Shown: one piece after another, positions 1 to 7,959 of the stretch
Numbering within the stretch: position 1 is the stretch's first letter
How the letters are laid out: every line of letters begins with the position of its first letter
Assembly: GCA_964630775.1 (NCBI GenBank)
Contig: CAZVYY010000002.1
Location: forward strand, 124,001-188,000
Direction: 5' to 3'
Source of the DNA: Anaeroglomus sp964630775
GTDB taxonomy: Bacteria > Planctomycetota > Phycisphaerae > Sedimentisphaerales > Anaerohalosphaeraceae
DNA length: 64,000 nt
Translations under genes and position numbers: made by a program
Notes under the pieces: model-generated
Database searches by the model: none
What the model was told of the DNA's origin: nothing
The model's input: only the letters and a program-made list of their open reading frames with translations

Positions 1-1839
1 GACATTAAACAAGTGGCCGCCTGCAAACAACAACGCTCCCAGCAGCCAGCCAACATACGGAACATCGGCGACCAGTTTTACTAACACATTGATTGCCATT
101 CCGAAACCGGAGCCGACCATCCCCAGCGCCATCAGACGGGCGTAGCTGAGTACGTCGCCCATATAAAAGACGGTGCTGAAGAGTTGATAAACACCCAGTC
201 CAATTCGACCTCCCCATCCAACGTCTCGAGCGGTGAATAGCAAAATTGCCACGGAGGTGCAAATTGCGATAATACCGCATGGTTTGCCCAGGGTCGCCGG
301 CAGCATGCCGCCTTTGGCAAGTCCCAGGCACAGCAGGGCATTCAGGTGAATAATCCAGGTCAATTGATCCCAGATTGCTGCGGCGATGTCTTTTTTCGCC
401 AGATTGGCAAACAACGCGATAAACAATCCAAACTGAATTTGAATATATCCAATCCCTAAAGACAACAGAAAGAATGTCATCGGCTGAGTCATTGGATCAA
501 ACAGCATCAATTTCTGCCGAATGCCATCTAATGCGGTTCTTAACGCATGGCCTTCGGGAATGAGAGATATAATAGAGTCCCCAAACCAGCTTCCGGTAAT
601 CGCCCCGGCCAGCGTTGTGGTAATGCCGCAGACCAAAAGCATCCACAACATCTTTTTATCGCCCTGAGCCTTCCAGACGGCCCAGGCCAGTATGGCCACC
701 AGAATCAGGCCATAGCCGCCATCGGCCATGCACAATCCGAAAAATATCGCGAAAAACGGAGCCAGAAACACCGTTGGGTCTATCGAAGAGGGGATCGGCA
801 TGCCATACAGCCGTGTGACCGTTTCAAACGGACGGACATACTTGGCATTTTCAATTTCCACCGGCACTTCTTCATCTTTGCCTGGCTCAATGGGAGCGAT
901 ATCCGCCCCGTCAAACGGCTCAAGCAGTTTGACTAATTGCGGATAATCTTTCTTTTTTACCCAGCCTTCAAAGAAAATGGTCGAATCGGTTGCCGGGGCC
1001 GTACATTGGGTCTGTTTGCGGAGCATGAAATTGTGATAATGATCCGCCAGAATCTCCAGTTTCAGTCGTTCTGCGGCAATTTCAGTCGCGGTTTTATAAG
1101 CGTTGGCCAGTTCGCGTTCGATTTCAGCGATGCGTCCTTGACGCTGTGCAATATTGTCTGCGACAGTTCCCTTAAGCCCTTCGAAGCTGGCTGGTTCAAA
1201 TTCACAGGAACGCAGCGCTTTCTGCACGTCCTGGGCGACTTCTTTCATGCAAAAGATCAGGCAGGGCTGCGTGGTAATGCTGCCGCCGACGGTCTGGACC
1301 GCGGCCTGGAATTCTTCTAATTTAGCGATTGCGGCTGCAAAATGCTGTCGGGGCAGTATCCCGATGAAGCAGGCAGCGGTTTCCAGTGTGCCTAACTGTT
1401 CTAAAGGGGTTTGCAAGTCCTTCCAGGCAGAGAGTTTCTGGATTTCTGTACGAAGCGAGTCCAATTGGCTCTGATATTTCTCAATCGCATTCTGAGTGCG
1501 CTCTGTTTTATCCAGTAATATCAGTGCTGATGAACCCAATACGATTTCGGTATAAACCTTCTTATTGACTTCAATCAAAGGACGCAGGGCCGACCGGCCA
1601 TCCTTTTGTGTGGCAAAGGGCTTTAGAAATGCAATGGCCTTATCCAGCCGGGCGACCAGCTCTTCAGTGTCCTTGGGCCGCTTGGTGTCCATCTCCAGTT
1701 CGGGCCATTCCTTGCTGACCATGGCCCGTTCCGCATTGAGAATTTCGATGATACCGGCATCCTGCAGGGCAGAAATTAACTGTCCCGCCTGGCTGCGGTG
1801 TGCCGCAATCATCACTTTTTGCATGGGGGCTATCGCCAT
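1..1839 (-). CDS. V-type ATP synthase subunit I (3' end beyond window)
   Basis: Open frame of 613 codons on the minus strand with no stop before the window edge, so the C-terminus is missing. The N-terminus (MAIAPMQKVMIAAHRSQ) and coiled-coil cytoplasmic half are followed by a membrane half with hydrophobic segments and the family signatures MGDVLSYARLMALGMVGSG and GWLLGALLFAGGHLFNV. These are typical of subunit I / a, the membrane stator that forms the ion half-channels and connects the peripheral stalks to the rotor ring. The family is usually about 600-660 residues, so only a few dozen residues are lost. The start at 1839 was chosen because homologues begin MAI-x-KM; a second Met lies five codons in. 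It follows the stalk subunit by 112 bp; remaining subunits should lie to the left. Confidence 0.93.
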   Translation of the reverse strand, partial: MAIAPMQKVMIAAHRSQAGQLISALQDAGIIEILNAERAMVSKEWPELEMDTKRPKDTEELVARLDKAIAFLKPFATQKDGRSALRPLIEVNKKVYTEIVLGSSALILLDKTERTQNAIEKYQSQLDSLRTEIQKLSAWKDLQTPLEQLGTLETAACFIGILPRQHFAAAIAKLEEFQAAVQTVGGSITTQPCLIFCMKEVAQDVQKALRSCEFEPASFEGLKGTVADNIAQRQGRIAEIERELANAYKTATEIAAERLKLEILADHYHNFMLRKQTQCTAPATDSTIFFEGWVKKKDYPQLVKLLEPFDGADIAPIEPGKDEEVPVEIENAKYVRPFETVTRLYGMPIPSSIDPTVFLAPFFAIFFGLCMADGGYGLILVAILAWAVWKAQGDKKMLWMLLVCGITTTLAGAITGSWFGDSIISLIPEGHALRTALDGIRQKLMLFDPMTQPMTFFLLSLGIGYIQIQFGLFIALFANLAKKDIAAAIWDQLTWIIHLNALLCLGLAKGGMLPATLGKPCGIIAICTSVAILLFTARDVGWGGRIGLGVYQLFSTVFYMGDVLSYARLMALGMVGSGFGMAINVLVKLVADVPYVGWLLGALLFAGGHLFNV

Positions 1840-1951
1840 TGTCTATCCCCGTCGTAACATCGATTCATTTAGAAAACAGGGAATAACCCCTGTTTTGTCA
1901 ATTATTTACGTTGTACAGTTCGCCGGAATTACAGAGTCGCAGAAAGTGGTG

Positions 1952-2257
1952 TCAACTCCACAGCGAAGCCAAAACCTTGCCGGCCAGCTCATCAATCTTG
2001 CCGCGGCTGCTGCTAAGCAGGGCGTCGCGCTGCTTTTTGCCTTCGGCGGCAAGGGCTTCGACTTCTTTGCGGCCTTGCTGTTCAGCAGCATCAACAGCCT
2101 GCTGAATAGCTTTGAGACGCTGCTCCTGGGCCTGCCGAAGCATATCCGAGCGTTGTTGTCTGGTTTGATCGGCAAGTTCGGTCGCATCGCGTTTGGCTTT
2201 TTCCACGATCTCTTTGGCTTGCTGTTCAGCATCTTTTATTTGTTTGATCAGTTCCAT
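1952..2257 (-). CDS. V-type ATPase peripheral stalk subunit (H / G-like)
   Basis: A 101-residue, highly charged, almost entirely helical protein (MELIKQIKDAEQQAKEIVEKA...) rich in Ala, Glu, Lys and Gln. This is the pattern of the small peripheral-stalk subunit of V/A-type ATPases (AhaH / NtpF / G family), which pairs with subunit E to hold the catalytic head still. An in-frame TTG two codons upstream exists, but the ATG at 2257 is the likelier start; the upstream GGA is a weak ribosome site. It directly precedes subunit I on the same strand, the gene order expected for a bacterial V-type operon. The call rests on composition, length and neighbour, because this family has little sequence signature. 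Confidence 0.8.
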   Translation of the reverse strand: MELIKQIKDAEQQAKEIVEKAKRDATELADQTRQQRSDMLRQAQEQRLKAIQQAVDAAEQQGRKEVEALAAEGKKQRDALLSSSRGKIDELAGKVLASLWS

Positions 2258-2317
2258 TCCCAAATCCGGCTATAATGACTTTTTCCAGACTAAACCTTTT
2301 ATTGTTCAGAAAAGAGC

Positions 2318-2323
2318 ATTATA
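2318..2323 (-). promoter_or_regulatory. Candidate -10 box of the V-ATPase operon
   Basis: A perfect TATAAT hexamer on the minus strand about 60 bp upstream of the stalk-subunit start. No good -35 lies at 16-18 bp, so this is a tentative call. The 137 bp between the AAA_26 gene and the stalk gene is AT-rich and contains nothing else recognisable. Confidence 0.35.
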
Positions 2324-2394
2324 GGTTTCGTCGAATACAAGTCCAGAAAAAACCATAAATTTATTGTTCAATTTTACGACAACTTTGTCACGCT

Positions 2395-3099
2395 TTATTT
2401 TTTAGGGGCTTGTTTCGGAATCAGATTCTTCTGTTCCATAGCGAACAAGACCAGTTCGACCAATTGTTCTTTGCTAAAGACGGAGTTATCGACCAAAAGG
2501 TTAAAGGCCGGCAGGCGAGAATTTTGTTTTTCATACATTTCTCGCAGATATTGCCGCTGTCCGTCGATTTCATCAATCCGTTCGGAGGCCTGGTCTTTGC
2601 TCAGTTGTTCCCGCAGGCAGACCCGGGCAATACGCCATTCCTTGGGGGCCTCGATGCGTATGCTGATGCCGTTTTCAAGGTCAGCCGTGGCTGCCGTGCC
2701 GCCCTGTCCGATAATCACGGCGTGCCCTTCAAAAGCAACCGTACGCACCATCGTGGTGATGCTTTTGCGGATTTCATAGCCATCGGGGATATTGCTTTTA
2801 AGCAGGCCCCGCAGAAAATCCTTCATCAGGCTGGGGCGTGCAATCCGTTCTTTTTCGAGGATTTCCTCGGCCAGACCAATATCCTGGGCAAGCTGCTTGA
2901 GTAATTCTTTATGATACAGTTTCCACTTTTTTTCTTCACAGCGTTCGTTGAGCCGTTCGATGAGCAGATTGGCGAATTCAAGCCCATCGCAGCCGTACTG
3001 ACGGGAAATCGTAATATAGGGGCCGGGTTCTTTCTTTTTAACAATATCGTCGAGATGTTCCCGCAGGTATGAAGAAATTGATGGCTTATCCATAAGCAT
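2395..3099 (-). CDS. AAA_26 / cytidylate kinase-like family protein
   Basis: A protein of about 234 residues resembling the cytidylate-kinase-like (AAA_26) family. It has an N-terminal SYLREHLDDIVKKK segment, then PYITISRQYGCDGLEFANLL, where the usual P-loop is replaced by the family's SRxxGxxG-type sequence, and later VIIGQGGTA and RIEAPKEWRIARV. The family is thought to phosphorylate nucleotides or related small molecules; the substrate is unknown. The reading frame opens further upstream (3192), but the homology-like region begins at MDKPSISSYL, so a start at 3099 or 3093 is preferred. It lies upstream of and co-oriented with the V-ATPase genes, and 108 bp downstream of the NUDIX gene; whether the four are co-transcribed is not certain. 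Confidence 0.75.
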   Translation of the reverse strand: MLMDKPSISSYLREHLDDIVKKKEPGPYITISRQYGCDGLEFANLLIERLNERCEEKKWKLYHKELLKQLAQDIGLAEEILEKERIARPSLMKDFLRGLLKSNIPDGYEIRKSITTMVRTVAFEGHAVIIGQGGTAATADLENGISIRIEAPKEWRIARVCLREQLSKDQASERIDEIDGQRQYLREMYEKQNSRLPAFNLLVDNSVFSKEQLVELVLFAMEQKNLIPKQAPKK

Positions 3100-3207
3100 T
3101 TTCCCAATAAGGACCTCTATTTTTGCCTCGACTGCAAAACAGGCGTTCCATTGAATCGCGTAAAGACTACCGGTTTTTACTGTTATTGTCAATAGAATCT
3201 TACCCGA

Positions 3208-3672
3208 TTATTTCGGGTTTTCCGGATATACCGACAGGAGTTTCCCGGTTGCTGTTGCAACGATGTCCGCATGGTCAAAAGCCATCTCCGGCAGTTGCTG
3301 GACAGGGAACCATCCTGCCTGACCGGCGTCGTCGCCGGCACAGGGCTGCTGATTTGTCCTGCTGATTCCCCAATAGACAACAGTCAGCAGTCTTCCCCGC
3401 GGGTCTCTGCCGATAGTGCCGATGGTGCAAAGCTGTTCTAAATCTATTCCTTCCAGACCCGTTTCCTCTTTTAATTCTCGTGCCGCACCGGCTTGCAATT
3501 CCTCATCCAGCTCCAGAAACCCGCCCGGCAAGGCCCATTTTCCCCGAAAAGGCTCGCGTCCCCGCTGAATCAGCAAAATCTCCCATCCTTGCGGGCTAAG
3601 CCGAAAGACGGCCGCATCGACAGTAACCATCGGGCGGGGCCAATCATATATATAGGTTCCTTTGACTGCCAT
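3208..3672 (-). CDS. NUDIX hydrolase
   Basis: A 154-residue protein with an intact Nudix box at residues 51-73: G-x5-E, then REL-x-EE-x-GL, reading GFLELDEELQ...ARELKEETGL. The box binds Mg2+ and hydrolyses a nucleoside diphosphate linked to another moiety. The preceding VLLIQRG-like strand (EILLIQRGREPFRGKWALPGG) resembles ADP-ribose pyrophosphatase-type members, but the substrate cannot be fixed from sequence. The frame also has an ATG at 3684. The ATG at 3672 is preferred because GGAG sits six bases before it, while the upstream ATG has no ribosome site. It is divergent from the GT9 gene. Confidence 0.88.
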   Translation of the reverse strand: MAVKGTYIYDWPRPMVTVDAAVFRLSPQGWEILLIQRGREPFRGKWALPGGFLELDEELQAGAARELKEETGLEGIDLEQLCTIGTIGRDPRGRLLTVVYWGISRTNQQPCAGDDAGQAGWFPVQQLPEMAFDHADIVATATGKLLSVYPENPK

Positions 3673-3741
3673 CGCATTCTCCATAATCGTTGTCGTTTTG
3701 CTCTATTGTTGTTCCAATTTTAAAGAAATACAACTGTTGTC

Positions 3742-3771
3742 TTTACATTTTTATCGGTTATCGTTTACAAT
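3742..3771 (+). promoter_or_regulatory. Sigma-70-like promoter of the GT9 gene
   Basis: TTTACA, an 18-bp spacer and TACAAT, ending 29 bp before the GT9 start codon, in the divergent interval between the NUDIX and GT9 genes. Confidence 0.5.
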
Positions 3772-3800
3772 ACAGAGCTTTTAATAAGATAATGTGACTT

Positions 3801-4844
3801 ATGGTGCAACAAATACAATATCGAAATATTTTGATCATAAAACCGTCCGCGCTGGGCGATATCGTCTTTGCCCTGCCGGCCTTCGCCACACTGCGGGCAT
3901 CGTTTCCCCAGTCCCGCATCAGTTGGCTGGTTCGAAAAGAGTTTGCGCCGCTGCTGGAATGCGTGACGGGTCTGGATGAAATCATCCTGTTTGACCGCAA
4001 GCTGCTGGGGAAATGGTGGCATTCCAGACAGGCCTTCGCGGAATTCAGGGCTTTTCTCAACCGCCTGCGTCACAGCCGGTTTGATTTGGTTCTGGATTTG
4101 CAGGGTTTGTTTCGCACCGCGTTTTTTGCCTGGCAGACGGGGTGTACTCGGCGATTCGGGATGAGCCAGACGCGGGAGGGGGCGTCGCTGTTTTATACCC
4201 GTCGGGTTTTGCCGCCGGAGGAGTCGAATCATCTGGTGGATTATTATAATAAGATTGTGTCGGAAGCGGGTGCCGCCATTCTTCGTACGGACTACCCGAT
4301 TGTCCCGCCAGTCCAGGTGGTCGAATCGGTGAGAGGCAAGCTGGTCGCTGCGGGACTGGCCGATAAACCCTATGCGGTGCTGATTTTAGGGTCTGCTCAT
4401 GCCAGCAAATGCTGGCCTGTGGAACGATTTGCAGCCACGGCCCAGCGGCTGGCCCGGGAGTACGGTTTTGCAATAGTGGCCGCAGGCTCGAAATCGGAAC
4501 AATCGCTGGCCCAGGCCGTACAAGAGAAAGCACAAATTCCGATAGTATCGCTGGCCGGACAGACCTCGATTCCGGAACTGGCGGCGCTGCTCAAAGGGGC
4601 CCGACTGGTGTTATCCAACGATACCGGCCCGGGTCATATTGCTGCGGCGATGGATGTGCCGACGGTGGTCATTTTCGGACATACCAATCCCTCGCGGGTG
4701 GGGCCGTATGGCCGACCCGGCTGGGTTGCGGCGGTCAATGCCTTTGGAAGGGGGCCGGCGATTGAACATCATGACCCGGCCTACGGGATTACTCAGGTAA
4801 CAGAATCCATGGTGTGGGATACAATAAACGGGGTGCTGCAATAG
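3801..4844 (+). CDS. Glycosyltransferase family 9 (heptosyltransferase-like)
   Basis: A 347-residue GT-B protein of the ADP-heptose:LPS heptosyltransferase family. It starts with the typical ILIIKPSALGDIVFALPAFATLR strand and loop that binds the acceptor side. In the C-terminal half (about residue 270) it has LSNDTGPGHIAAAMDVP followed by VVIFGHTNPSRVGPYG, the nucleotide-sugar site of GT9 enzymes. It probably adds heptose or a related sugar to a cell-envelope glycolipid on the cytoplasmic face. No strong Shine-Dalgarno precedes the ATG. Its 3' end overlaps the DUF2062 gene by 31 bp, indicating co-translation. Confidence 0.9.
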   Translation: MVQQIQYRNILIIKPSALGDIVFALPAFATLRASFPQSRISWLVRKEFAPLLECVTGLDEIILFDRKLLGKWWHSRQAFAEFRAFLNRLRHSRFDLVLDLQGLFRTAFFAWQTGCTRRFGMSQTREGASLFYTRRVLPPEESNHLVDYYNKIVSEAGAAILRTDYPIVPPVQVVESVRGKLVAAGLADKPYAVLILGSAHASKCWPVERFAATAQRLAREYGFAIVAAGSKSEQSLAQAVQEKAQIPIVSLAGQTSIPELAALLKGARLVLSNDTGPGHIAAAMDVPTVVIFGHTNPSRVGPYGRPGWVAAVNAFGRGPAIEHHDPAYGITQVTESMVWDTINGVLQ

Positions 4845-5428
4845 CTATTGAAAAATCCAAAATCAGGCTTCGAAGCAGGACTTTTCTGCAGCAGTTGTTG
4901 CGTCCTGCGGTTCGATTTGTTAAGTTCCGCATTCTGCATGTGGACGATACACCCGAGCGCATTGCGCGGGGTGTTGCCGTCGGTCTGGTGGTTGCATTCA
5001 GTCCATTTCTGGGTTTTCACATGATTATCGCGCTGACCATGGCAGCCCTGCTCAAGGCCAATAAGGCCCTGGCGGTTGCGATGGTCTGGCTGAGTAATCC
5101 GCTGACCTTGCTGCCGGTGTATCTGCCTGCTTATATGGTGGGACGTCTGCTGGTGGGATGGGTGCATCCGGCGTCCAGGATTGACCCGGCCCAGGTGGAT
5201 GATTTGCTGTCGAGCATCTTTTCACTCAGCGCCTTCATCACCCGTGCTCATACGGGGGCATTCTGGAAAGAAGTCGGGATGGTCTTCGGTAAAATCGGGC
5301 TGGAGGTGACCGTCGGCGGTTTTGTGCTGGGTATGCTGGCCGCGACGTTAGGGTATATTGCAACGTATCACCTGATTGTTCGTTATCGGGCCATAAAGGG
5401 CTGGCGGCGTTTTCGGCAGCATCCGTAG
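4814..5428 (+). CDS. DUF2062 membrane protein
   Basis: A 204-residue protein with a basic N-terminus and about three to four hydrophobic segments. The central GVAVGLVVAFSPFLGFHMIIA and WLSNPLTLLPVYLPAYMVGR segments match the DUF2062 family, often found next to envelope glycan synthesis genes. The function is unknown. The start overlaps the end of the GT9 gene in another frame. An internal start is possible because the first 12 codons have no ribosome site, but the overlap and the family's short basic leader make 4814 reasonable. Confidence 0.82.
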   Translation: MGYNKRGAAIAIEKSKIRLRSRTFLQQLLRPAVRFVKFRILHVDDTPERIARGVAVGLVVAFSPFLGFHMIIALTMAALLKANKALAVAMVWLSNPLTLLPVYLPAYMVGRLLVGWVHPASRIDPAQVDDLLSSIFSLSAFITRAHTGAFWKEVGMVFGKIGLEVTVGGFVLGMLAATLGYIATYHLIVRYRAIKGWRRFRQHP

Positions 5429-5455
5429 GCGATAGACACAGACAAAGGGAAAACC

Positions 5456-5539
5456 ATGTTTTTATTTACACCTAAATCGGTTTTGACACTGCTTATTGTG
5501 ACAGCGATTATTGTGTATTTCTATTCACGGAAAAAATAA
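5456..5539 (+). CDS. 27-residue single-pass membrane microprotein
   Basis: A small open frame, MFLFTPKSVLTLLIVTAIIV then YFYSRKK, with AAAGGGA correctly placed before its ATG. It encodes one hydrophobic helix of about 17 residues and a basic C-terminal tail, so a small inner-membrane protein with a cytoplasmic C-terminus is plausible. It lies 27 bp downstream of the DUF2062 gene and could be the last gene of that operon. Its stop codon falls in the stem of the facing terminator of the Clp-N gene. No family is recognised. Confidence 0.45.
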   Translation: MFLFTPKSVLTLLIVTAIIVYFYSRKK

Positions 5540-5570
5540 GCCCTTTGACCCGGTTCTGGGTAAAGGGCTT
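5531..5570 (-). terminator. Rho-independent terminator after the Clp-N gene
   Basis: A 33-nt hairpin with AAGCCCTTT-x-ACCC paired to GGGT-x-AAAGGGCTT, followed on the minus strand by ATTTTTT. It serves the minus-strand Clp N-domain gene. On the plus strand it lacks a T tract but still ends the GT9 / DUF2062 / microprotein region. Confidence 0.8.
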
Positions 5571-5604
5571 ATTGCAGAATCTTGTCCGGCCAAACCGGGA
5601 TGGT

Positions 5605-6057
5605 TCAACACCCGTCGCGATTCAGTACATGCAGCACACTTTTACGGACCTCGTCCAGCTTGAGTCCCATATTCCGCAGGACCTGTGCGCCGGTGCCTTC
5701 ATTTTCATACAGCAGCCCCAGCAGCAGATGCTCAGAACCGATAGTGGCATGCTTGAGATTGCGGGCTTCCTCAACGGCATCCCTCAGAACGCTTAGCGTA
5801 TGCCGAGTGTAGGGCAGTTTTTCATAATTGCCGTCTTCCGGGCCGGAACCGTGGGTGACTAATTGTCTGACCTGTTCTTTGGCGTGCGGCAGGTCCACCT
5901 TGAGCTGGCTCAGTACGCTGGCGGCACATCCATCCTTGACTTCGATCAGCCCCAACAGGATATGTTCGGTTCCGATATGGTCGTGACGCAATTTTTGTGC
6001 TTCCTGGCGAGCTCGTTCCAAAACGCTTTGTGCATGTTCTGAGTAGTGTTCAAACAT
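5605..6057 (-). CDS. Stand-alone Clp N-domain (Clp R) protein
   Basis: 150 residues made of two Clp-N repeats: FEHYSEHAQSVLERARQEAQ...HIGTEHILLGLIEV and YTRHTLSVLRDAVEEARNLKHATIGSEHLLLGLL. These match the substrate/adaptor-binding N-domain of ClpC/ClpA, but the AAA+ ATPase modules are absent. The protein ends cleanly at a terminator, so this is a complete short gene and not a visible truncation. Similar ClpN-only proteins exist and are thought to act as adaptors or decoys for Clp proteases; that role is inferred here. AGGAG precedes the ATG. Confidence 0.9.
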   Translation of the reverse strand: MFEHYSEHAQSVLERARQEAQKLRHDHIGTEHILLGLIEVKDGCAASVLSQLKVDLPHAKEQVRQLVTHGSGPEDGNYEKLPYTRHTLSVLRDAVEEARNLKHATIGSEHLLLGLLYENEGTGAQVLRNMGLKLDEVRKSVLHVLNRDGC

Positions 6058-6271
6058 GAATCATCTCCTGTAATTGCTGGCTGCGTTGTTTTTTCCCCGT
6101 CAGGGAACTAAATTTTATACACATTTTATCTGATTTTGTTCACCTTGAATCAGACCGTCTCGACCCGCTCCGTTCAGTCGGGCGGGAATGTACCATGGCA
6201 GGGGGGGCTTTGTCCACTTCATTTGGAAATTTTTTGCCGGACACCCCCAAAATAAGTTTTTGACCAGAAAA

Positions 6272-6300
6272 TTGCATCCACCGCTCTTTTTTTGTATGAT
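6272..6300 (+). promoter_or_regulatory. Candidate tsaD promoter
   Basis: TTGCAT, a 17-bp spacer and TATGAT, about 53 bp before the tsaD start codon. The rest of the 296 bp between the Clp-N gene and tsaD contains nothing I recognise. Confidence 0.45.
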
Positions 6301-6353
6301 GCGTATCCGAATGGAAATAATAAAAAGCTGACAAGGAATATCCGGCACAGATA

Positions 6354-7382
6354 ATGGATAAAACAGTAACGATATTAGGCATAGAGACCAGTTGCGACGA
6401 AACCGCCGCGGCGGTGGTGCGTAACGGCAAAGAGATTCTGTCTTCGGTGGTGGCCTCGCAGGTCAAGCTGCATGAAAAGTACGGCGGTGTCGTGCCGGAA
6501 ATCGCATCGCGGGCGCACCTGGAAAAGATTCTGCCGGTGGTACGCGAGGCGATGGAACAGGCTCACGTCGGTCCTGAGGACCTGTCGGCGGTGGCGATTG
6601 CCAATCAGCCGGGGCTGTCAATTGCCCTGATGGTGGGGGTAACGGCGGCCAAGACGCTGGCCTTCGGCTGGAATAAGCCGCTGGTGGCGATTAACCATCT
6701 CCACGCCCATCTGCAATCGGCCCTGATATCGGCAGAACATATCCAATTGCCCGCAATCGCCCTGATTGTCTCCGGCGGCCATACCAGCCTCTATGAGGCT
6801 CAGTCTGCACTGGAACTCAAGCTGCTCGGCTCAACTATTGACGACGCCGCAGGTGAGGCCTTCGACAAGGTGGCGACCATCCTGAACCTGCCGTACCCCG
6901 GCGGGCCGAATATCGAAAAGACCGCCCGGCAGGGCAACCCCAAGGCGATTGATTTTCCGCGGTCGCTGCTGGACGGCCAGTCGCTGGATTTCTCGTTCAG
7001 CGGCCTCAAGACCGCCGTGCTGTATTACTGTCAGGGACAGGATATGAGCGGCAACAACCGCGTTGCCGCGATGACTCCGCAGGAAATCGCCGACGTTGCC
7101 GCCTCGTTTCAGCAGGCGGTGATCGATACCCTTGTTATCAAGACCCGCCGGGCAGCCAAACAGATTGGTGCCAAGACCGTCCTGATGGGCGGGGGGGTGG
7201 CGGCCAACTCGACCCTGCGTGAGGCGATGCAGGCGATGTGCGATAAACATCGGCTGACCCTGCTGGTGGCTCCCAAATCCTTATGCACCGACAACGCGGC
7301 CATGGTGGCCTCGCTGGCCTATTACAAATACCAGGCCGGCCAGTTCGCAGGCCTCGACCTCGAACCCATCGCAACCAGTTAA
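6354..7382 (+). CDS. tsaD: tRNA N6-adenosine threonylcarbamoyltransferase TsaD
   Basis: A 342-residue protein of the Kae1/TsaD/Qri7 family, at the family's usual length. It opens with ILGIETSCDETAAAVV and has the metal-binding HLHAH motif (His115, His119), the glycine-rich SGGHTSLYEA loop and a late CTDNAAM motif (Asp313). It transfers the threonylcarbamoyl group from threonylcarbamoyl-AMP to A37 of tRNAs that read ANN codons, acting with TsaB and TsaE, neither of which is in this window. The gene stands alone between a Clp-N gene and a 577-bp non-coding interval. Confidence 0.97.
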   Translation: MDKTVTILGIETSCDETAAAVVRNGKEILSSVVASQVKLHEKYGGVVPEIASRAHLEKILPVVREAMEQAHVGPEDLSAVAIANQPGLSIALMVGVTAAKTLAFGWNKPLVAINHLHAHLQSALISAEHIQLPAIALIVSGGHTSLYEAQSALELKLLGSTIDDAAGEAFDKVATILNLPYPGGPNIEKTARQGNPKAIDFPRSLLDGQSLDFSFSGLKTAVLYYCQGQDMSGNNRVAAMTPQEIADVAASFQQAVIDTLVIKTRRAAKQIGAKTVLMGGGVAANSTLREAMQAMCDKHRLTLLVAPKSLCTDNAAMVASLAYYKYQAGQFAGLDLEPIATS

Positions 7383-7479
7383 AATAAAGATATCCCTCGG
7401 CATCGGTGCAAAGGCAGAGTTTTATTGCACCTTTTTCACGAAGTTTGCATAGATCGACAAGATAGGCAGGGAGTATATT

Positions 7480-7531
7480 TGACCATCTATGGAAAGGTTG
7501 TATTATTATTATAATAATACATAGATGGTCA
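7480..7531. repeat. 12-bp inverted repeat flanking an AT palindrome
   Basis: Arms TGACCATCTATG (7480-7491) and CATAGATGGTCA (7520-7531) are perfect inverse complements. Between them is the perfect palindrome TATTATTATAATAATA (7504-7519). A related copy, CATAGGTGGTCA, lies at 7572-7583. It could be a regulator site, an RNA hairpin or the remnant of a small mobile repeat. Confidence 0.7.
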
Positions 7532-7878
7532 TAAGTAATTGGCTTTTTTTGGGATTTCTTTGCAAAAAAACCATAGGTGGTCAGGAAGTCCAATGATAGC
7601 CAACTTCTCCACCCCCTGAAACAGGGTATTCTTTGCCAAAAGTCGTTCCATTTTCACAATAAACTCAGACTAAAATACAATAGGCACAAGGTAACGTCCA
7701 CGGCCAAGCAGAGCTTGACCACTCCTGCATAACACTGTTTGGAATAAGGGTGGCAGTCTGACGGTCAGGCTGTGGGCGATGTCGCTATGCTGAAAATGAA
7801 ACCAAAGGGCAGGCATGGGGCCTGTCCCTACCATGCGTAGGGCAGTCAGGTTGTAGAGGTAATGTTTACGGTTTTGGA

Positions 7879-7907
7879 TGGACATGGAAAGATAAATGCA
7901 GTATAGT
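7879..7907 (+). promoter_or_regulatory. Candidate GH51 promoter
   Basis: TGGACA, a 17-bp spacer and TATAGT, 52 bp upstream of the GH51 start codon; GGGAG serves as ribosome site. Confidence 0.42.
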
Positions 7908-7959
7908 ACAGTACAGTTTATGAATAGATAACCAAACACATAGATTCAGGGAGTTAGCT

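Larger units (their letters stand above)
7383..7959 (+). other. 577-bp intergenic region before GH51
   Basis: No credible gene. It holds an inverted repeat (7480-7531), a third near-copy of the repeat arm at 7572-7583, a candidate GH51 promoter near its right end and a short inverted-repeat-like stretch around 7813-7843. A minus-strand open frame at 7670-7939 has no ribosome site and no recognisable domain. Confidence 0.6.

Noticed and set aside
7670..7939. 89-codon minus-strand frame in the gap before GH51
   Set aside because: No ribosome site, no domain, and it overlaps the candidate GH51 promoter.
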